A stretch of DNA of 6,298 nt from JACJWR01 sp044326505 (GCA_044326505.1 JBIRBF010000164.1:1-6298), one strand, 5' to 3'; positions 1-6,080 are shown, counted from the first letter of the stretch. Numbers and translations: made by a program. The notes: generated by a model from the sequence alone, not told the origin.

Positions 1-1
1 C

Positions 2-406
2 GCGGCCGCACCGCTCACGCCCATCGTCGGTGCGAAAGCGGCACCGGCCGAGTCGGCCGAGGCAACCGCATCGGACACGGCAAGTGCAGCAGCCGCGACG
101 CCGAAGGCCAAGACGGCCGGCCTGCTGTCGACGCAAGTGCAAATCGACCTTGCGAATGGCAGCCCGGCGCAGATCGTCGACTACCTCAACAAGATCGAGA
201 ACCTGAGTCGGGCCCTCATTGTCACGGACGTGTCGATCTCGGAGGCGTCATCCGGGGGCGAGAGCGCAGCCCCCAAGGGAACCTCCTACAGCCTGAGCGT
301 CACGGGCAACATCTACGCCCGTGAAGCGGCGCCGACTCCTAGTGCCACACCGGCGACCAGCGGCTCGACGACTGCCACGCCCAGCGCCTCTCCGGCTGCG
401 AAGTAG
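2..406 (+). CDS. pilO: PilO-like type IV pilus assembly protein, C-terminal part (5' end outside window)
   Basis: The frame is open from the window edge to TAG at 404-406, so only the last 134 residues are seen. It starts with an Ala/Pro/Thr-rich stretch of about 40 residues. A folded segment of about 60 residues follows, with the pattern VQIDLANGSPAQIVDYLNKI, then an L-S-R-A-L-I-V-T-D-V strand and a second strand (YSLSVTGNIYAR). This matches the ferredoxin-like periplasmic domain of PilO, the inner-membrane alignment protein that pairs with PilN. The protein ends in a Pro/Ser/Thr/Ala tail of about 28 residues. The membrane helix would lie upstream of the window. Actinomycete pil clusters often sit just before aroC, which supports the call. 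PilO sequences are poorly conserved, so a PilN or GspM-like protein is possible. There is a 66-base gap to aroC. Confidence 0.6.
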   Translation, partial: AAAPLTPIVGAKAAPAESAEATASDTASAAAATPKAKTAGLLSTQVQIDLANGSPAQIVDYLNKIENLSRALIVTDVSISEASSGGESAAPKGTSYSLSVTGNIYAREAAPTPSATPATSGSTTATPSASPAAK

Positions 407-434
407 TCGTCAACGAGCGCGCCCTGCGAGGGGC

Positions 435-465
435 TGGTCCACACCTGCGCTGCCATCTGGGACCA
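435..465 (+). other. Weak inverted repeat before aroC
   Basis: TGGTCC at 435-440 is complementary to GGACCA at 460-465, with a 19-base loop. The right arm overlaps GGGA at 459-462, the only ribosome-binding-like sequence upstream of the aroC ATG (10-base spacer). A folded leader could therefore mask the start. The stem is only six pairs and the loop is long, so this may be chance. There is no T-tract, so it does not look like a terminator for the pilus gene. I see no convincing promoter in the 66-base gap at 407-472. Confidence 0.2.
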
Positions 466-472
466 TTGACCC

Positions 473-1651
473 ATGTTGCGCTGGCTGACTGCAGGGGAGT
501 CGCACGGCCCTGCCTTGGTGGCCGTCCTTGAGGGCCTGCCGGCTGGCGTCGAGGTCACGTCCGACAATGTCGGGGCCGCACTCGCTCGTCGTCGCCTGGG
601 ATACGGCCGAGGCGCGCGGCAGAAGTTCGAGGCCGACGATCTCAGCATCCTCGGCGGCATCCGCCACGGCCTGAGCCAGGGCGGCCCGGTCGCGCTGCAG
701 ATCGCCAACTCCGAGTGGCCCAAGTGGACCGGCGTGATGAGTCCGGACCCCGTCGATCCCGAGTCAATGAGCACGCGCGGGCGCGGCGCTCCGCTGACCC
801 GACCCAGACCCGGTCACGCTGACCTGGCCGGCATGCAGAAATACGGCTTCGACGACGCCCGCCCGGTGCTGGAGCGCGCGAGCGCCCGCGAGACCGCTGC
901 CCGGGTCGCGCTCGGGGCCATCGCCAAGGCCTTCCTCTCGCAGGTCGCCGGTGTGAGCGTGATCAGCCATGTCGTCGAGATCGGCACGGTCGCCGCCCCC
1001 GACGCGGCGCAGCCGACTCCCGCCGACCTGCCTACGATCGACGCCAGCCCGGTGCGCTGCCTCAACGCCGACGCCAGCGCGGCCATGGTCGCAGAGGTCG
1101 ACACCGCCAAAGCCGAGGGCGACACGCTCGGCGGGGTCTTCGAGGTGCTCGCCTTCGGCCTGCCGCCCGGCCTCGGCTCTTATGTGCACTGGGACCGTCG
1201 CCTCGACGCCCGCCTGGCTGCGGCGCTCATGAGCATCCAGGCCATCAAGGGCGTGGAGTTCGGCGACGGCTTCGCCCTTGCCCGGACCCGCGGCTCGGCG
1301 GCTCAGGACGAGATCGTGACGGCCGATGGCCGCCTCACCCGCACCTCCGGCCACGCTGGTGGCACTGAAGGCGGCATGTCCACGGGCGAACCGCTGCGGG
1401 TGCGCGCGGCGATGAAGCCGATCTCGACAGTGCCGCGCGCGCTGCGCACCATCGATGTCGCCACAGGCGAGCCCGCGACCGCCATCAACCAGCGCTCGGA
1501 TGCCTGCGCCGTGCCCGCCGCCGCAGTGATCGGCGAGGCGATGGTGGCTCTGGTGCTCGCAGACGCGGTGCTCGAGAAGTTCGGCGGAGACTCGGTCGCC
1601 GAAACCCGCCGCAACGTCGAGGGCTACCTGGCCAACCTGGGGATTCGGTGA
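473..1651 (+). CDS. aroC: Chorismate synthase
   Basis: This cytoplasmic enzyme converts EPSP to chorismate, the last common step of aromatic biosynthesis, using reduced FMN. At 392 residues it has normal bacterial length. Visible motifs are GESHG at 8-12 (His11), an RGxGYGRG-type segment near 41-47, RPRPGHADL at 110-118 (His115), ERASARETAARVA at 134-146, GGTEGGMSTGEPLRVRAAMKP at about 296-316, and QRSDACAVPAA at 340-350 (Arg341, Asp343). The start is secure: MLRWLTAGESHG is the family N-terminus, and an in-frame TGA at 467-469 excludes a longer form. The ribosome-binding site is weak. One oddity is Gly293 in TSGHAGG, where family members have Asn (SNRAGG in the mycobacterial enzyme, TNRLGG in Bacillus). 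The stop codon overlaps the aroK start by four bases. Confidence 0.97.
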   Translation: MLRWLTAGESHGPALVAVLEGLPAGVEVTSDNVGAALARRRLGYGRGARQKFEADDLSILGGIRHGLSQGGPVALQIANSEWPKWTGVMSPDPVDPESMSTRGRGAPLTRPRPGHADLAGMQKYGFDDARPVLERASARETAARVALGAIAKAFLSQVAGVSVISHVVEIGTVAAPDAAQPTPADLPTIDASPVRCLNADASAAMVAEVDTAKAEGDTLGGVFEVLAFGLPPGLGSYVHWDRRLDARLAAALMSIQAIKGVEFGDGFALARTRGSAAQDEIVTADGRLTRTSGHAGGTEGGMSTGEPLRVRAAMKPISTVPRALRTIDVATGEPATAINQRSDACAVPAAAVIGEAMVALVLADAVLEKFGGDSVAETRRNVEGYLANLGIR

Positions 1652-2175
1652 GCGACCCCTTCGTCGTGCTGGTGGGCGCATCCGGGGCCGGCAAAACCAC
1701 GGTCGGGCGCGCTCTCGCGGAGGCACTCGGCGGGGGCTTCGTCGACTCCGACGACCTGCTCGCCGACGCAGCCGGAATCCCGCTGGACCAGGTCATGATC
1801 GACCTGGGGGAGCCCGGCTACCGCGAGCTAGAGCGCGACGCCGTCGCGCGCGCCCTGGCAACGTCCGGAAGCGTCGTGGCCGTGGGAGCCGGGGCGGTGG
1901 CCGACGACGTCACCCGGCAACGCCTGTCATCGGTTCCAGTGGCGTGGCTGCGCGTGAGCGCGGCCAACGCAGCCAACCGCTCGGGCCTCAACGCCCCGCG
2001 CCCCGTAGGGCTAGGCAATGTGCGCGCGACCCTGGCCGCACTCATGGCAGCGCAGGCGCCCAACTACGCCGATGTCGCCGACATCGTCGTCGAAACTGAC
2101 TTCCGTTCCGTCGCCGACATCGCGAGCGAGATCCGCACCAGTCTCGATCTGAAGGGGTCCGCCCGTGCCGAGTGA
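1648..2175 (+). CDS. aroK: Shikimate kinase, with altered substrate-site residues
   Basis: Shikimate kinase transfers phosphate from ATP to the 3-hydroxyl of shikimate. The 175-residue protein has the usual length. It shows the P-loop GASGAGKT at 10-17, DSD at 33-35, GEPGYRELE at 54-62 (Arg59, shikimate contact), a lid segment with RP at 118-119, and the C-terminal NYADVADIVVET region. Two positions depart from the family. The GGG motif reads Gly80-Ala81-Gly82. The Arg that contacts shikimate in the x-R-x-P-x-Y motif (Arg136 in M. tuberculosis) is Gln136, codon CAG at 2053-2055. RPLL is also changed to RPVG. The GTG start overlaps the aroC stop (GTGA), with GGGGA at 1639-1643 as a likely ribosome-binding site. 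The fold and operon position make the family certain; normal kinase activity is less so. Confidence 0.94.
   Translation: MSDPFVVLVGASGAGKTTVGRALAEALGGGFVDSDDLLADAAGIPLDQVMIDLGEPGYRELERDAVARALATSGSVVAVGAGAVADDVTRQRLSSVPVAWLRVSAANAANRSGLNAPRPVGLGNVRATLAALMAAQAPNYADVADIVVETDFRSVADIASEIRTSLDLKGSARAE
2152..2157 (+). promoter_or_regulatory. Ribosome-binding site of aroB
   Basis: AAGGGG lies seven bases before GTG 2165, inside the end of aroK. It decides the aroB start: the next in-frame GTG, at 2240, has no such sequence and would remove the first strand of the protein. Confidence 0.7.
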
Positions 2176-3316
2176 GCCCAACGCGAGCCCCGCCCCCAGC
2201 CCTTCCACCGCCTCCGCTGCTACCACCGTCGCTGTCGCCGTGGAGCGCCCCTACGACGTCGTCATCGGGAACGGCCTGCTCGACGAGGTCCTCAGTGGCC
2301 TGCCGCCAGCGGCCGCCCGTGTGGCTCTGGTGCACCCCCTCACCCTGCGCGCGACCGCCGAGGTGCTCCGGGAAGCCATCGCCGACACCGGGCGCGAGGC
2401 GATCGCCCTCGAGGTCCCCGATGGCGAGGACGCCAAGACCGCCGAGGTCGCGGCGTTCTGCTGGGGGGTGCTGGGCCAGGCCGGTTTCACGCGTACCGAT
2501 GTGGTCGTCGGCGTCGGCGGGGGAGCCACCACCGACCTTGCCGGTTTCGTCGCCGCCACGTGGCTGCGGGGCGTCCCGGTGGTGCAGGTGCCGACCACTC
2601 TGCTGGCCATGGTGGACGCGGCCGTCGGCGGCAAGACCGGCATCAACACCTCGGAGGGCAAGAACCTGGTCGGATCGTTCCACTCCCCGGTCAAGGTCGT
2701 CTGCGACTTGGCCACCCTGCCGACGATGCCGCCCAACGACTACATCGCCGGGCTCGCCGAGGTCATCAAGTGCGGATTCATCGCCGATCCGGAGATCCTG
2801 GAACTGATCGCCGCGGATCCGGCCGCGGCAGGTCGACCGGACGGACCGGCAACGGCCGAGCTCATCCGCCGCGCGGTGCAGGTGAAGGCCGACGTGGTGG
2901 CTGCGGACTTCGGCGAGGACGTGGCGGGGCTGGGCCGGCGCCGCATCAGCCGCGAGGTGCTCAACTACGGCCACACCTTCGGTCACGCCATCGAGCGTGT
3001 GGAGCGCTACCGCTGGCGCCACGGCGCGGCAGTGTCGGTGGGCATGGTGTACGCGGCCGAGCTGGCGCGCATGGCCGGTCGGCTGGACGACGCCACCTTG
3101 GACCTGCACCGGCAGGTCCTGTCGTCGGTCGGCTTGCCCATCACCTACCGCGGCGGCGCCTGGCGGGATCTGCTGGCAGCCATGAAGGTGGACAAGAAGA
3201 CCCGCGGCGACCTGTTGCGCTTCATCATCCTCGAGGGACTCGGCCACCCTGCGCTGTTCGAAGGACCCGACCCGGCGCTGCTTGTGTCGGCCTATGCGGA
3301 GGTGAGCGATGACTGA
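2165..3316 (+). CDS. aroB: 3-dehydroquinate synthase
   Basis: This enzyme closes DAHP to 3-dehydroquinate, the second shikimate-pathway step, using NAD and a divalent metal. It has 383 residues. After a Ser/Pro/Ala-rich leader of about 21 residues comes the family start (VAVAVERPYDVVIG). The NAD-binding GVGGGATTDLAGF is at 116-128, followed by VPTTLLAMVDAAVGGKTGIN at 142-161 and GKNLVGSFHSP at 165-175. The metal ligands are Glu199 (LAEVIKCGF), His270 (LNYGHTFGHA) and His286 (RWRHGAA); His274 is the neighbouring catalytic His. All expected residues are present, so it should be active. It starts 11 bases inside aroK and ends 8 bases inside aroQ. The N-terminal leader is longer than in close relatives and is probably disordered. 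Confidence 0.97.
   Translation: MPSEPNASPAPSPSTASAATTVAVAVERPYDVVIGNGLLDEVLSGLPPAAARVALVHPLTLRATAEVLREAIADTGREAIALEVPDGEDAKTAEVAAFCWGVLGQAGFTRTDVVVGVGGGATTDLAGFVAATWLRGVPVVQVPTTLLAMVDAAVGGKTGINTSEGKNLVGSFHSPVKVVCDLATLPTMPPNDYIAGLAEVIKCGFIADPEILELIAADPAAAGRPDGPATAELIRRAVQVKADVVAADFGEDVAGLGRRRISREVLNYGHTFGHAIERVERYRWRHGAAVSVGMVYAAELARMAGRLDDATLDLHRQVLSSVGLPITYRGGAWRDLLAAMKVDKKTRGDLLRFIILEGLGHPALFEGPDPALLVSAYAEVSDD
3298..3305 (+). promoter_or_regulatory. Ribosome-binding site of aroQ
   Basis: GGAGGTGA lies within the last codons of aroB, with the GGAGG core six bases before ATG 3309. It is the strongest such site in the window and fixes the aroQ start. It fits coupled re-initiation at the eight-base overlap. 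Confidence 0.75.
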
Positions 3317-3782
3317 CCAGGACCGCGCAACGGCGGGCACCACCCAGGTCCCTACCGTCCTGATCCTCAACGGGCCCAACCTGGGCCGCTTGGGAACGCG
3401 CGAGCCAGAGATCTACGGCGCTATGACGCTGGCCGACGTCGCTGCTGCCTGTCAGGCAGAGGCGGCCACGCTCGGACTGCGTGCCGACGTGCGCCAGACC
3501 GACGACGAGGCCACTCTGATCGGCTGGCTGCACGAGGCCGCGGATGCGACGCTGCCGGTCGTCATCAATCCCGCGGCCTTCACCCACTACTCCTACGGTC
3601 TGCGCGACGCCGCCGCTCAGTGCACCGCGCCGCTGGTCGAGGTGCACCTGAGCAATCCGGCCGCCCGGGAGGAGTTCCGCCACACGTCCGTGATCTCCGG
3701 TGTCGCATCGGGCACAATCGCCGGGTTCGGTATCGATTCCTATCTGCTCGCGCTGCGGGCAGTGAGGGGACTCCTGTCATGA
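3309..3782 (+). CDS. aroQ: Type II 3-dehydroquinate dehydratase
   Basis: This enzyme dehydrates 3-dehydroquinate to 3-dehydroshikimate. It belongs to the type II class: a small flavodoxin-like fold that forms dodecamers and proceeds through an enolate, unrelated to type I AroD. The 157 residues show LNGPNLGRLGTREPEIYG at 20-37 (catalytic Arg31 and Tyr36), INPAAFTHYSYGLRDA at 86-101 (Asn87, His93, Asp100), EVHLSN at 111-116 (His113) and AREEFRH at 119-125 (Arg120, Glu121, Arg124). The first 15 residues are a polar leader that most relatives lack or have shorter. The active site looks complete. ATGA overlaps link it to the next gene, and its start lies eight bases inside aroB. Confidence 0.97.
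   Translation: MTDQDRATAGTTQVPTVLILNGPNLGRLGTREPEIYGAMTLADVAAACQAEAATLGLRADVRQTDDEATLIGWLHEAADATLPVVINPAAFTHYSYGLRDAAAQCTAPLVEVHLSNPAAREEFRHTSVISGVASGTIAGFGIDSYLLALRAVRGLLS
3765..3770 (+). promoter_or_regulatory. Ribosome-binding site of the M24 peptidase gene
   Basis: AGGGGA lies eight bases before ATG 3779, inside the end of aroQ. It supports starting the peptidase at 3779. The frame is open further upstream, but that extension would be a longer out-of-frame overlap with aroQ and resembles no peptidase N-terminus. Confidence 0.65.
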
Positions 3783-4882
3783 GCAAGCTCAAGCGCAACG
3801 TGCTGCGCAGCCGGTGGCTGCAACTCGCGGAGCAGATGAAGGCCGAGGACCTGGGCGCACTCCTGCTCACAGATCCGGCGGATGTGCGCTGGTTGACCGG
3901 CTTCTCCGGGTCCAACGGCGCCGCCTTGGCGATCACGAGCGGTGCGCCGCTGCTCGCCACCGACGGGCGCTACGCGGAGCAGGCCGCCACCGAGTGCCCG
4001 GACGCCGAGATCATCATCACCCGCGAGCTGATCGAACAGCTGCTGCTGCGGCTGCGAGAGAACTCGGCGACCGCCCTCGGGGTGGACCCGCTGTCGCTCA
4101 CGCTGCATCAGTTCCGCGCGATCAGCGCCCACCCGGCGATGTTCGGCGTGCGGGTGCAGGAGGTCGAGTCCCCGCTGCGCGATCTGCGCATGGTCAAGGA
4201 GCTGTACGAGCTCAACCGCATGCGCAAGGCGGCGAAGATCTCTACCGACGCCCTGCGCAAGCTGCAGGGGATAATCGAGGTTGGCATGTCCGAGCTGCAC
4301 GTGGCTCGCACCATGGAGGCCATCATGGGCGACCTCGGCTCCGAGGACCGATCGTTCCCCACCATCGTCGCCGCGGGCGCCAACGGCGGTCGGCCGCACC
4401 ACCAGCCGACCACTCGGGCGATCGAGGCCGGCGACCTGCTCACCATCGACTTCGGCGCCATGTCCGAGGGCTATCGCGCCGACTGCACGCGCACCTTCAT
4501 CGTGGCCGCGGAACCCGAGGACTGGCAGGCCGATGCCTACTTCGCGGTCAAGCGTGCCGCGGCCTCGGCACGCGACGCGGCCAAGGCAGGGGCAGAAACG
4601 TCGGCAGTGGACGCGGCGGCACGCAAGGTGATCGGCAAAGCCAACCTGGGCGAGTACTTCGTGCACGGGCTCGGCCATGGAGTCGGGCTCAACCTGCACG
4701 AGGCACCCCTGTTGGGCTCATCGACGGCCGGTACACTGCTGGAGTCCGTTCCGTTCACCGTCGAACCCGGTGTGTACATCCCTGGCAAGGGCGGCGTGCG
4801 GATCGAGGACACCTGCGTGATCCAGCCAGACGGGCTGGAGATCCTCACCGACTTCCCGCGCAAGCTCCTACGCGTGGGCTGA
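3779..4882 (+). CDS. pepQ: M24B family Xaa-Pro peptidase (aminopeptidase P / prolidase type)
   Basis: This is a cytoplasmic metallopeptidase predicted to cleave the bond next to proline, either from peptide N-termini or in Xaa-Pro dipeptides. It has 367 residues. The N-terminal creatinase-like domain (about 10-135) includes LLLTDPADVRWLTGFSGSNG and LLATDGRYAEQA. The pita-bread catalytic domain (about 140-367) carries a complete two-metal site: Asp224 (TIDFGA), Asp235 (YRADCTRTF), His300 (HGLGHGVGLNLHE), Glu329 (FTVEPGVYIP) and Glu343 (VRIEDT). RPHHQP at 205-210 adds a conserved His. No signal peptide is seen. A gene of this family occupies the same place in the mycobacterial aro operon, where it is called pepQ. 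Aminopeptidase and dipeptidase activity cannot be separated from sequence alone. Confidence 0.92.
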   Translation: MSKLKRNVLRSRWLQLAEQMKAEDLGALLLTDPADVRWLTGFSGSNGAALAITSGAPLLATDGRYAEQAATECPDAEIIITRELIEQLLLRLRENSATALGVDPLSLTLHQFRAISAHPAMFGVRVQEVESPLRDLRMVKELYELNRMRKAAKISTDALRKLQGIIEVGMSELHVARTMEAIMGDLGSEDRSFPTIVAAGANGGRPHHQPTTRAIEAGDLLTIDFGAMSEGYRADCTRTFIVAAEPEDWQADAYFAVKRAAASARDAAKAGAETSAVDAAARKVIGKANLGEYFVHGLGHGVGLNLHEAPLLGSSTAGTLLESVPFTVEPGVYIPGKGGVRIEDTCVIQPDGLEILTDFPRKLLRVG

Positions 4883-4911
4883 CCGGCGTCGAGCGCGGCG
4901 CCCACCATCAG

Positions 4912-4916
4912 AAAGG
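4912..4916 (+). promoter_or_regulatory. Ribosome-binding site of efp
   Basis: AAAGG lies five bases before ATG 4922, in the 39-base gap after the peptidase gene. I see no clear promoter in that gap, so efp is probably read from the operon transcript, although a promoter inside the peptidase gene cannot be excluded. Confidence 0.55.
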
Positions 4917-4921
4917 CGAAC

Positions 4922-5479
4922 ATGGCCACCACGAACGACCTCAAGAACGGCCTGGTCCTCAACTTCGACGGCCAGCTCTGGACTGTGGTGGAGTTCCAGC
5001 ACGTCAAGCCGGGCAAGGGCGGCGCCTTCGTGCGCACCAAGCTGAAGAACGTCCTGTCGGGCAAGGTCGTGGACCGCACGTTCAACGCCGGCGTCAAGGT
5101 GGAGACCGCCACGGTGGACAAGCGCACCATGCAGTACCTGTACAAGGACGGCACCGACTGGGTGTTCATGGACGTGCAGACCTATGACCAGCTGCCGGTC
5201 AGCGAGACCGTGGTGGGCGAAGGCGCGAAGTACCTGCTGGAGAACCAGGAGGCGATCGTGGCCGTGCATGAAGGCGAGCCGCTGTACATCGAGCTGCCCG
5301 CGTCCGTGGAGCTTCTGGTGGAGTACACCGAGCCGGGCCTGCAGGGCGACCGTTCCACCGGCGGCACAAAGCCCGCCCGACTCGAGACCGGCGCCGAGAT
5401 CGCCGTCCCGCTCTTCCTGGAGTCGGGCGAGCGGATCCGGGTGGACACCCGCGACGGCTCGTACCTCGGTCGTGCGTGA
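4922..5479 (+). CDS. efp: Translation elongation factor P
   Basis: EF-P binds ribosomes between the P and E sites and relieves stalling at consecutive prolines. The 185-residue protein has the full three-domain layout: KOW-like domain I (1-65), OB domain II (about 66-128) and C-terminal OB domain III, ending in the signature region TRDGSYLGR. The start MATTNDLKNGLVLNFDGQLW matches actinobacterial EF-P. The tip of the domain I loop reads KPGKGGAFVRTK, with Lys32 at the apex. Mycobacterial EF-P has PGKGP here, a loop reported in actinobacteria to work with unmodified Lys, so Gly34 in place of Pro is unusual. No modification enzyme gene (epmA, epmB, earP, ymfI) is in the window. The gene lies between the peptidase gene and nusB, as in other actinobacteria. 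Confidence 0.97.
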   Translation: MATTNDLKNGLVLNFDGQLWTVVEFQHVKPGKGGAFVRTKLKNVLSGKVVDRTFNAGVKVETATVDKRTMQYLYKDGTDWVFMDVQTYDQLPVSETVVGEGAKYLLENQEAIVAVHEGEPLYIELPASVELLVEYTEPGLQGDRSTGGTKPARLETGAEIAVPLFLESGERIRVDTRDGSYLGRA

Positions 5480-5524
5480 TCCGTCGTCGCATGGCGCCCT
5501 GCGCGTCGGCGCTGCGCCCCGCTA

Positions 5525-5938
5525 ATGGCCGCCCGCAGTAAGGCGCGCAAGCGCGCGCTGGACGTGTTGTTCGCCGCCGAGGTGGGCCAGCAGGACCCCC
5601 TCGAAGTCCTCGAGCTCAACGCCTCGACGGCCGAGCACCCCATGAACCCCTACACCCGCGAGATCGTCGAGGGAGTGGTCGCGCACCGCGAGCGCATCGA
5701 CGAACTCATCTCCACCTACGCGGTGGGCTGGACCATGGATCGCATGCCGGCGGTCGACCGCAACGTGCTGCGCATGGGGGTGTGGGAACTGCTGTGGTCT
5801 GACGGCGTGCCCGAGGTCGTGGTGATCTCCGAAGCCGTCGGGCTCGTCACGGAACTGTCCACGGACGACTCGGGGCCGTTCGTCAACGGACTGCTGGCGC
5901 GCATCGTTGAGGTCAAGCCCCGGCTGTCGGTCGAGTAG
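5525..5938 (+). CDS. nusB: Transcription antitermination factor NusB
   Basis: NusB is a small all-helical protein that binds boxA RNA together with NusE (S10) and supports antitermination and processing of rRNA transcripts. The 137 residues have the normal length. The basic N-terminus ARSKARKRALDVLFAAEV is the RNA-binding helix. VGWTMDRMPAVDRNVLRMGVWELLW and PEVVVISEAVGLVTELSTDDSGPFVNGLLARI are the conserved core. It is in the same frame as efp, with 45 bases between them. No ribosome-binding sequence is visible before ATG 5525 (the preceding bases are CGCCCCGCTA), and there is no in-frame upstream start after the efp stop. It is therefore probably translated by read-on from efp or by another SD-independent route. 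Confidence 0.95.
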   Translation: MAARSKARKRALDVLFAAEVGQQDPLEVLELNASTAEHPMNPYTREIVEGVVAHRERIDELISTYAVGWTMDRMPAVDRNVLRMGVWELLWSDGVPEVVVISEAVGLVTELSTDDSGPFVNGLLARIVEVKPRLSVE

Positions 5939-5954
5939 CTCACGACGGCGCTGT

Positions 5955-5975
5955 GGCGGCCCCCTGGCGGCCGCC
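5955..5975 (+). terminator. Possible terminator stem-loop between nusB and the tRNA gene
   Basis: GGCGGCC at 5955-5961 pairs with GGCCGCC at 5969-5975 around a seven-base loop, starting 16 bases after the nusB stop. The stem is seven G-C pairs. It is followed by only TT, so it is not a classic T-tract terminator, but many actinobacterial terminators lack one. Because nusB and the tRNA gene converge here, the same hairpin could act on both strands. The repeat TGGCGGCC (5954-5961 and 5965-5972) allows alternative pairings. Confidence 0.45.
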
Positions 5976-5996
5976 TTGGGCTGCAACGCGACTGGG

Positions 5997-6070
5997 TGCC
6001 CCCGGTGGGATTCGAACCCACACTTGCGGGATTTTGAGACCCGTGACTCTGCCGGTTGGTCTACAGGGGC
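5997..6070 (-). tRNA. tRNA-Leu (anticodon CAA) with short variable loop
   Basis: Read on the minus strand, 74 bases fold as a cloverleaf. The acceptor stem is GCCCCTG/CGGGGGC with one T-G wobble. The D-arm (6061 to 6045) has three pairs (GAC/GTC) and a loop containing GG at 18-19. The anticodon stem has four G-C pairs plus a T-T mismatch next to the loop. The loop CTCAAAA places anticodon CAA at 6036-6034, which reads the Leu codon UUG. The variable loop is only CAAGT (6026-6022). The T-arm is perfect (GTGGG/CCCAC with TTCGAAT). The discriminator is A at 5997. The next bases are CCC, so the CCA end is not encoded and must be added. Leu tRNAs normally have a long variable arm; here the Leu assignment rests on the anticodon, the D-loop GGCAGA, A15 with T48, and A73. 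Confidence 0.85.
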
Positions 6071-6080
6071 GGCGTGGGCC

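Noticed and set aside
466..471. TTGACC resembling a -35 box
   Set aside because: It lies immediately before the aroC ATG, so any start it directed would fall inside the gene; no -10 follows at proper distance.
764..1726. Minus-strand open frame (320 codons) opposite aroC
   Set aside because: It is a shadow of aroC with the same Arg/Gly/Ala-rich bias and no family pattern.
2042..3379. Long minus-strand open frame (445 codons) opposite aroB
   Set aside because: It mirrors aroB codon positions in high-G+C DNA; its product is rich in Arg, Gly and His with no recognisable domain, and aroB on the plus strand is certain.
3814..5187. Long plus-strand open frame (457 codons) across the peptidase gene and efp
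   Set aside because: It overlaps two confident genes in another frame and its product is Arg/Gly/Ala-rich low complexity, typical of a shadow frame.
5493..5518. Short inverted repeat GGCGC/GCGCC between efp and nusB
   Set aside because: Only five pairs with a 16-base loop and no T-tract; expected by chance in such G+C-rich sequence.
5997..6070. tRNA gene as a phage or island attachment site
   Set aside because: No integrase, no repeated tRNA 3' end and no foreign-looking genes are present in the window.
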